Shown: piece after piece, positions 61,457 to 64,000 of the stretch
Position numbering within the stretch: the first letter of the stretch is position 1
Layout of the letters: every line of letters starts with the position of its first letter
Assembly (NCBI GenBank): GCA_903632075.3
Contig: CAHIKZ030004123.1
Coordinates: 3,630,001-3,694,000, forward strand
Direction of reading: 5' to 3'
DNA length: 64,000 bases
Source: Acanthosepion pharaonis
Taxonomy: Eukaryota > Mollusca > Cephalopoda > Sepiida > Sepiidae
Notes under the pieces: model-generated
Databases searched by the model: none
What the model was told of the DNA's origin: nothing
The model's input: only the letters and a program-made list of their open reading frames with translations
Made by a program: the position numbers and the translations under genes

Positions 61457-61550
61457 CGCTACGTGTGAATAATATATTAAAAAAAAAGACTAACAGCTTC
61501 AGGCCAAACACCTTCAGTTGAGGTACAATCATTTCTGTAAAATCTACCAT
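61457..61550 (-). CDS. Candidate alternative first coding exon of the REEP-like gene
   Basis: On the minus strand an ATG at 61550 in good context (A at -3, G at +4) opens 31 codons plus one base and ends at AGCG|GTGAGT, a consensus donor. The leftover G plus the GC that starts exon 2 gives glycine, so the reading phase joins correctly. The peptide starts MVDFTEM and ends in a hydrophobic FFFNILFTRS stretch. The joined protein would be about 184 residues, near the family length. Its sequence is not similar to the usual REEP5 N-terminus, and a phase match happens by chance one time in three, so this is a hypothesis. Confidence 0.3.
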
Positions 61551-62451
61551 TATCGAAGGCAAATGAACTTTCATAAAAATAAAAAGACAAGTGTTCAATG
61601 TCCACCCAAAAGTGATTTGTATGACAGGCTATCACATGACTGATAAGGTCTTAACAAGGATAAATATTACACACATTAATCTTAAAATCATTTCGAGCAA
61701 AAAGATCTAAATAGCTTAAGGACAAATGAACTTCCATAATCCATAAAAGATTGTTTACTGCACATATTGCACAAGCAGTAACAAACTTTTCTTATTACTA
61801 ATTAAAAAGATTTACTCAGAGTTATATAATAATGAAGAAAAAAAAAAAAAAAACTTGACAGTAGGCATTTCCAGTATTTAAAAATTGAATACCTCTACCC
61901 AAAGAAATAGATTTAGGGAGTGGATTCAGAATTACAAACTGGAAAGTAAAGAACTGTGAGCAAATTAACCTTTTCTTATGAAGGCTGAAGAGTTCAAACC
62001 CTGGTGCACTACATTTGGGGGTTTTGTCTTTTCTTAAATGCCAGGTCCTTTCAAGATGTGGATGATCATGACTACAGATTTTGAATATCTTCAAATTGCC
62101 ACAATCTCTTGTCATAAGAGTAACTGTAGTCTTCATAGTTTTGAAGACAGTTGTCCTTATCAGAAGGAACACTAATCAAGGTTTGAGATACTAAGTTTTA
62201 TTCACATCTATCAGCCTACCCCACTAATTACACTGGCTAAATACAATTTCAGTTGATTTCCATTTTTCAATAAATAAAACTATATGAACAAACACCTTGA
62301 ACTGACAAGTGTTTATAGGTGTGATAAAATTAAATGCAAAAATCTAAAAAATTTACAAGATATTTTTCAGACTTTACTAAAGAGGCCTGAACTTTGAAAT
62401 CTAGAATCTTCACTTGAACCAGATTTCTCATTTGACACTGAACCTAATTTG

Positions 62452-62492
<41 letters not shown>

Positions 62493-64000
62493 ACCCCCCC
62501 CCACCATCAATCATGCTTAAAAATTTGATTGGGTTTAAATCCTGCTGGTTACCTTTTATCAATTAAAGTATTCATGAAAATAATCACAGCATCATGAGCA
62601 CTTGGTAATTCATTATCCCTATATAATATGAACAGATGTGCTCTTGAATTTCTATATGGGGGGGGGGATTGATCATAAGTAAATCACATCCATTTACTTG
62701 CCAACAATGCTGGCTCATTGTAAAGAACCTTTACTATTTAGCAGGATACATTTCTCTTACAGCCCCTTTTTAGGCACAATCTATTCTTAGTCATTACTGC
62801 AGCAATCTGCTTCCTACCAGCTGACTTCTATTCTTAGATTAAGAGCCCCCCAACTATCCTGGTTTTAATAGGTACCCTAACTAACCAAAGGAAAAGTTAA
62901 CCAGCATTGTTGAATTAAGAGTTTTGGTATGTCAATTTCATTGATCAGAAATTTATACTATACCAGGCACTCTTTACAAACATAAGTCTTAAGGCTGATA
63001 ATCTAAATGCTTAACTAAAAAATGATCTTCAAATGGAACTACAGAAAGCAATAATTTGTCTGACAACTTTCTAGCATTTCAATTTGATTTTCATGTTCAG
63101 AATGCCAAAGTAACCAAATCTACCAACAATTAAACTTCATAAATGTCAGTTAAAAAATATCAAGAGAAAAAAAAGAAAAGTGACAAGCCCAAACTAGCAG
63201 GTAACTGACAAAACATTTTTATAGAAGATAACTATAATTATTTAGAATATATTACAATAAACTCCTAAAGTCTTATTACCTACAGAGAATATAACCATAC
63301 ACCGAATTGAATACAAGCAATAGTGTAGAGGAGTTTAACCACGCTATTAAAAGCATGTTAATATACATACTCTAGTAAAATTGAAAAGGCCTTTTTAATC
63401 CTAAGCTTTACAACTGCCAATAAAAAAAACTTTCAATGACTAGACAATATTGAGAATGGGTACAAAACAAGATTTTCTCAGACTTTCAGCTTTATTCATT
63501 CTGTTAAGTCATGTAAGCACTTGACAATGAAGGGGGAGGTAAGACAAGACCAGTCCCAGGTAACGAATATGGACTACAGTCAAGACAGGGGAGACAGCTC
63601 AGTTGCCATATTGTCACAGAGAATGAAGCTCACAATTCTGTAAAGTCTAAATGTAAGCAGTCACAGGTTTAGTGATTGCAGCAAAGGATGATGCTTAAAA
63701 ACTTGCATATGATTGTTATATCACAGAAGTCCCCATCCTTGAAATAAAAATCAATAATCATTGCTTGGCACATTTTATATACAATGCAGAAGAACCACTT
63801 TGTAAAGCAGAGAATTGTTTTTTTGTTTTGTTTTTTTTTTTAAAGATAACTTGACAAGCAGACCAAGAAACTGCCATCAATATTTCAATGAAGCTGGCAC
63901 AGAGCAATTGAACCAAAAGGGATAAATCTTTGCAAACTAACAATATGAAAGTATTACCACTTTAATTTTACCAAATAACTGGTTTTTAAAACACATGCTT
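61551..64000. other. Upstream flank or first-intron sequence of the REEP-like gene
   Basis: No exon recognised on either strand. A-runs at 61838-61852 and 62452-62489, C-run at 62494-62501, G-run at 62660-62668, and a GAGTTCAAACCCTGGT B-box-like motif at 61989 that may mark a SINE. Confidence 0.4.

Overview
The window looks like animal nuclear DNA, most likely from a cephalopod such as an octopus. That placing is inference. It rests on AT-rich sequence full of long (TA)n runs, tRNA-derived SINEs, Penelope-like and CsRN1-type Ty3/gypsy retroelements, hAT and mariner debris, and one host gene with small exons and kilobase introns. There are no operons, intact rRNA genes, CRISPR arrays or prokaryotic signals.

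Left part (1-10.8 kb): a decayed LTR element, probably BEL/Pao, lies on the minus strand between two direct repeats (1-429 and 3593-4250). Its interior also holds a LINE endonuclease fragment and, directly behind it, a reading frame resembling the C-terminus of a nucleotide-diphospho-sugar transferase. Next come microsatellites, a minus-strand C-terminal fragment of a reverse transcriptase family with a YRDDGL active site and a GIY-YIG-like tail (6.1-7.0 kb), and repeats rich in CCGGAAGT-like motifs (9.5-9.9 kb).

Retrotransposon core (10.85-22.1 kb): a complete-length CsRN1-like Ty3/gypsy insertion (10853-16734) has LTRs of 747 and 749 bp differing at three places, a 4-bp AATT target duplication, a primer-binding site followed by an unusual array of similar motifs, and gag, protease, RT, RNase H and integrase regions broken by frameshifts. 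To its right is a nest of old LTRs: three copies of a second LTR family (one inverted) and a diverged relative of the gypsy LTR.

Repeat-rich middle (22.1-40 kb): tRNA-derived SINEs, hammerhead-like motifs, a palindromic mariner-type MITE, 5S rRNA-like sequence, a Penelope-like GIY-YIG fragment, a mariner transposase remnant, two more YRDDGL-type RT fragments and many microsatellites. One ORF at 33.04-33.31 kb could be a terminal exon of an unknown gene.

Right part (about 40-64 kb): the only host gene I can assign is a REEP5/REEP6-type (TB2/DP1/HVA22) ER-shaping protein on the minus strand. Four coding exons (57685-57778, 54817-54955, 48591-48735, 47573-47655) join in phase with consensus splice sites and end in a stop. 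The usual first coding exon was not found and probably lies beyond 64 kb; a phase-compatible alternative first exon is proposed at 61457-61550. The introns and 3' flank contain two hAT-like MITEs with 8-bp target duplications, a 5S-like fragment, a minisatellite of near-palindromic units and a dispersed 0.3-kb duplication. Long A-runs lie almost entirely on the plus strand here, so they are T-runs in the gene's RNA sense.
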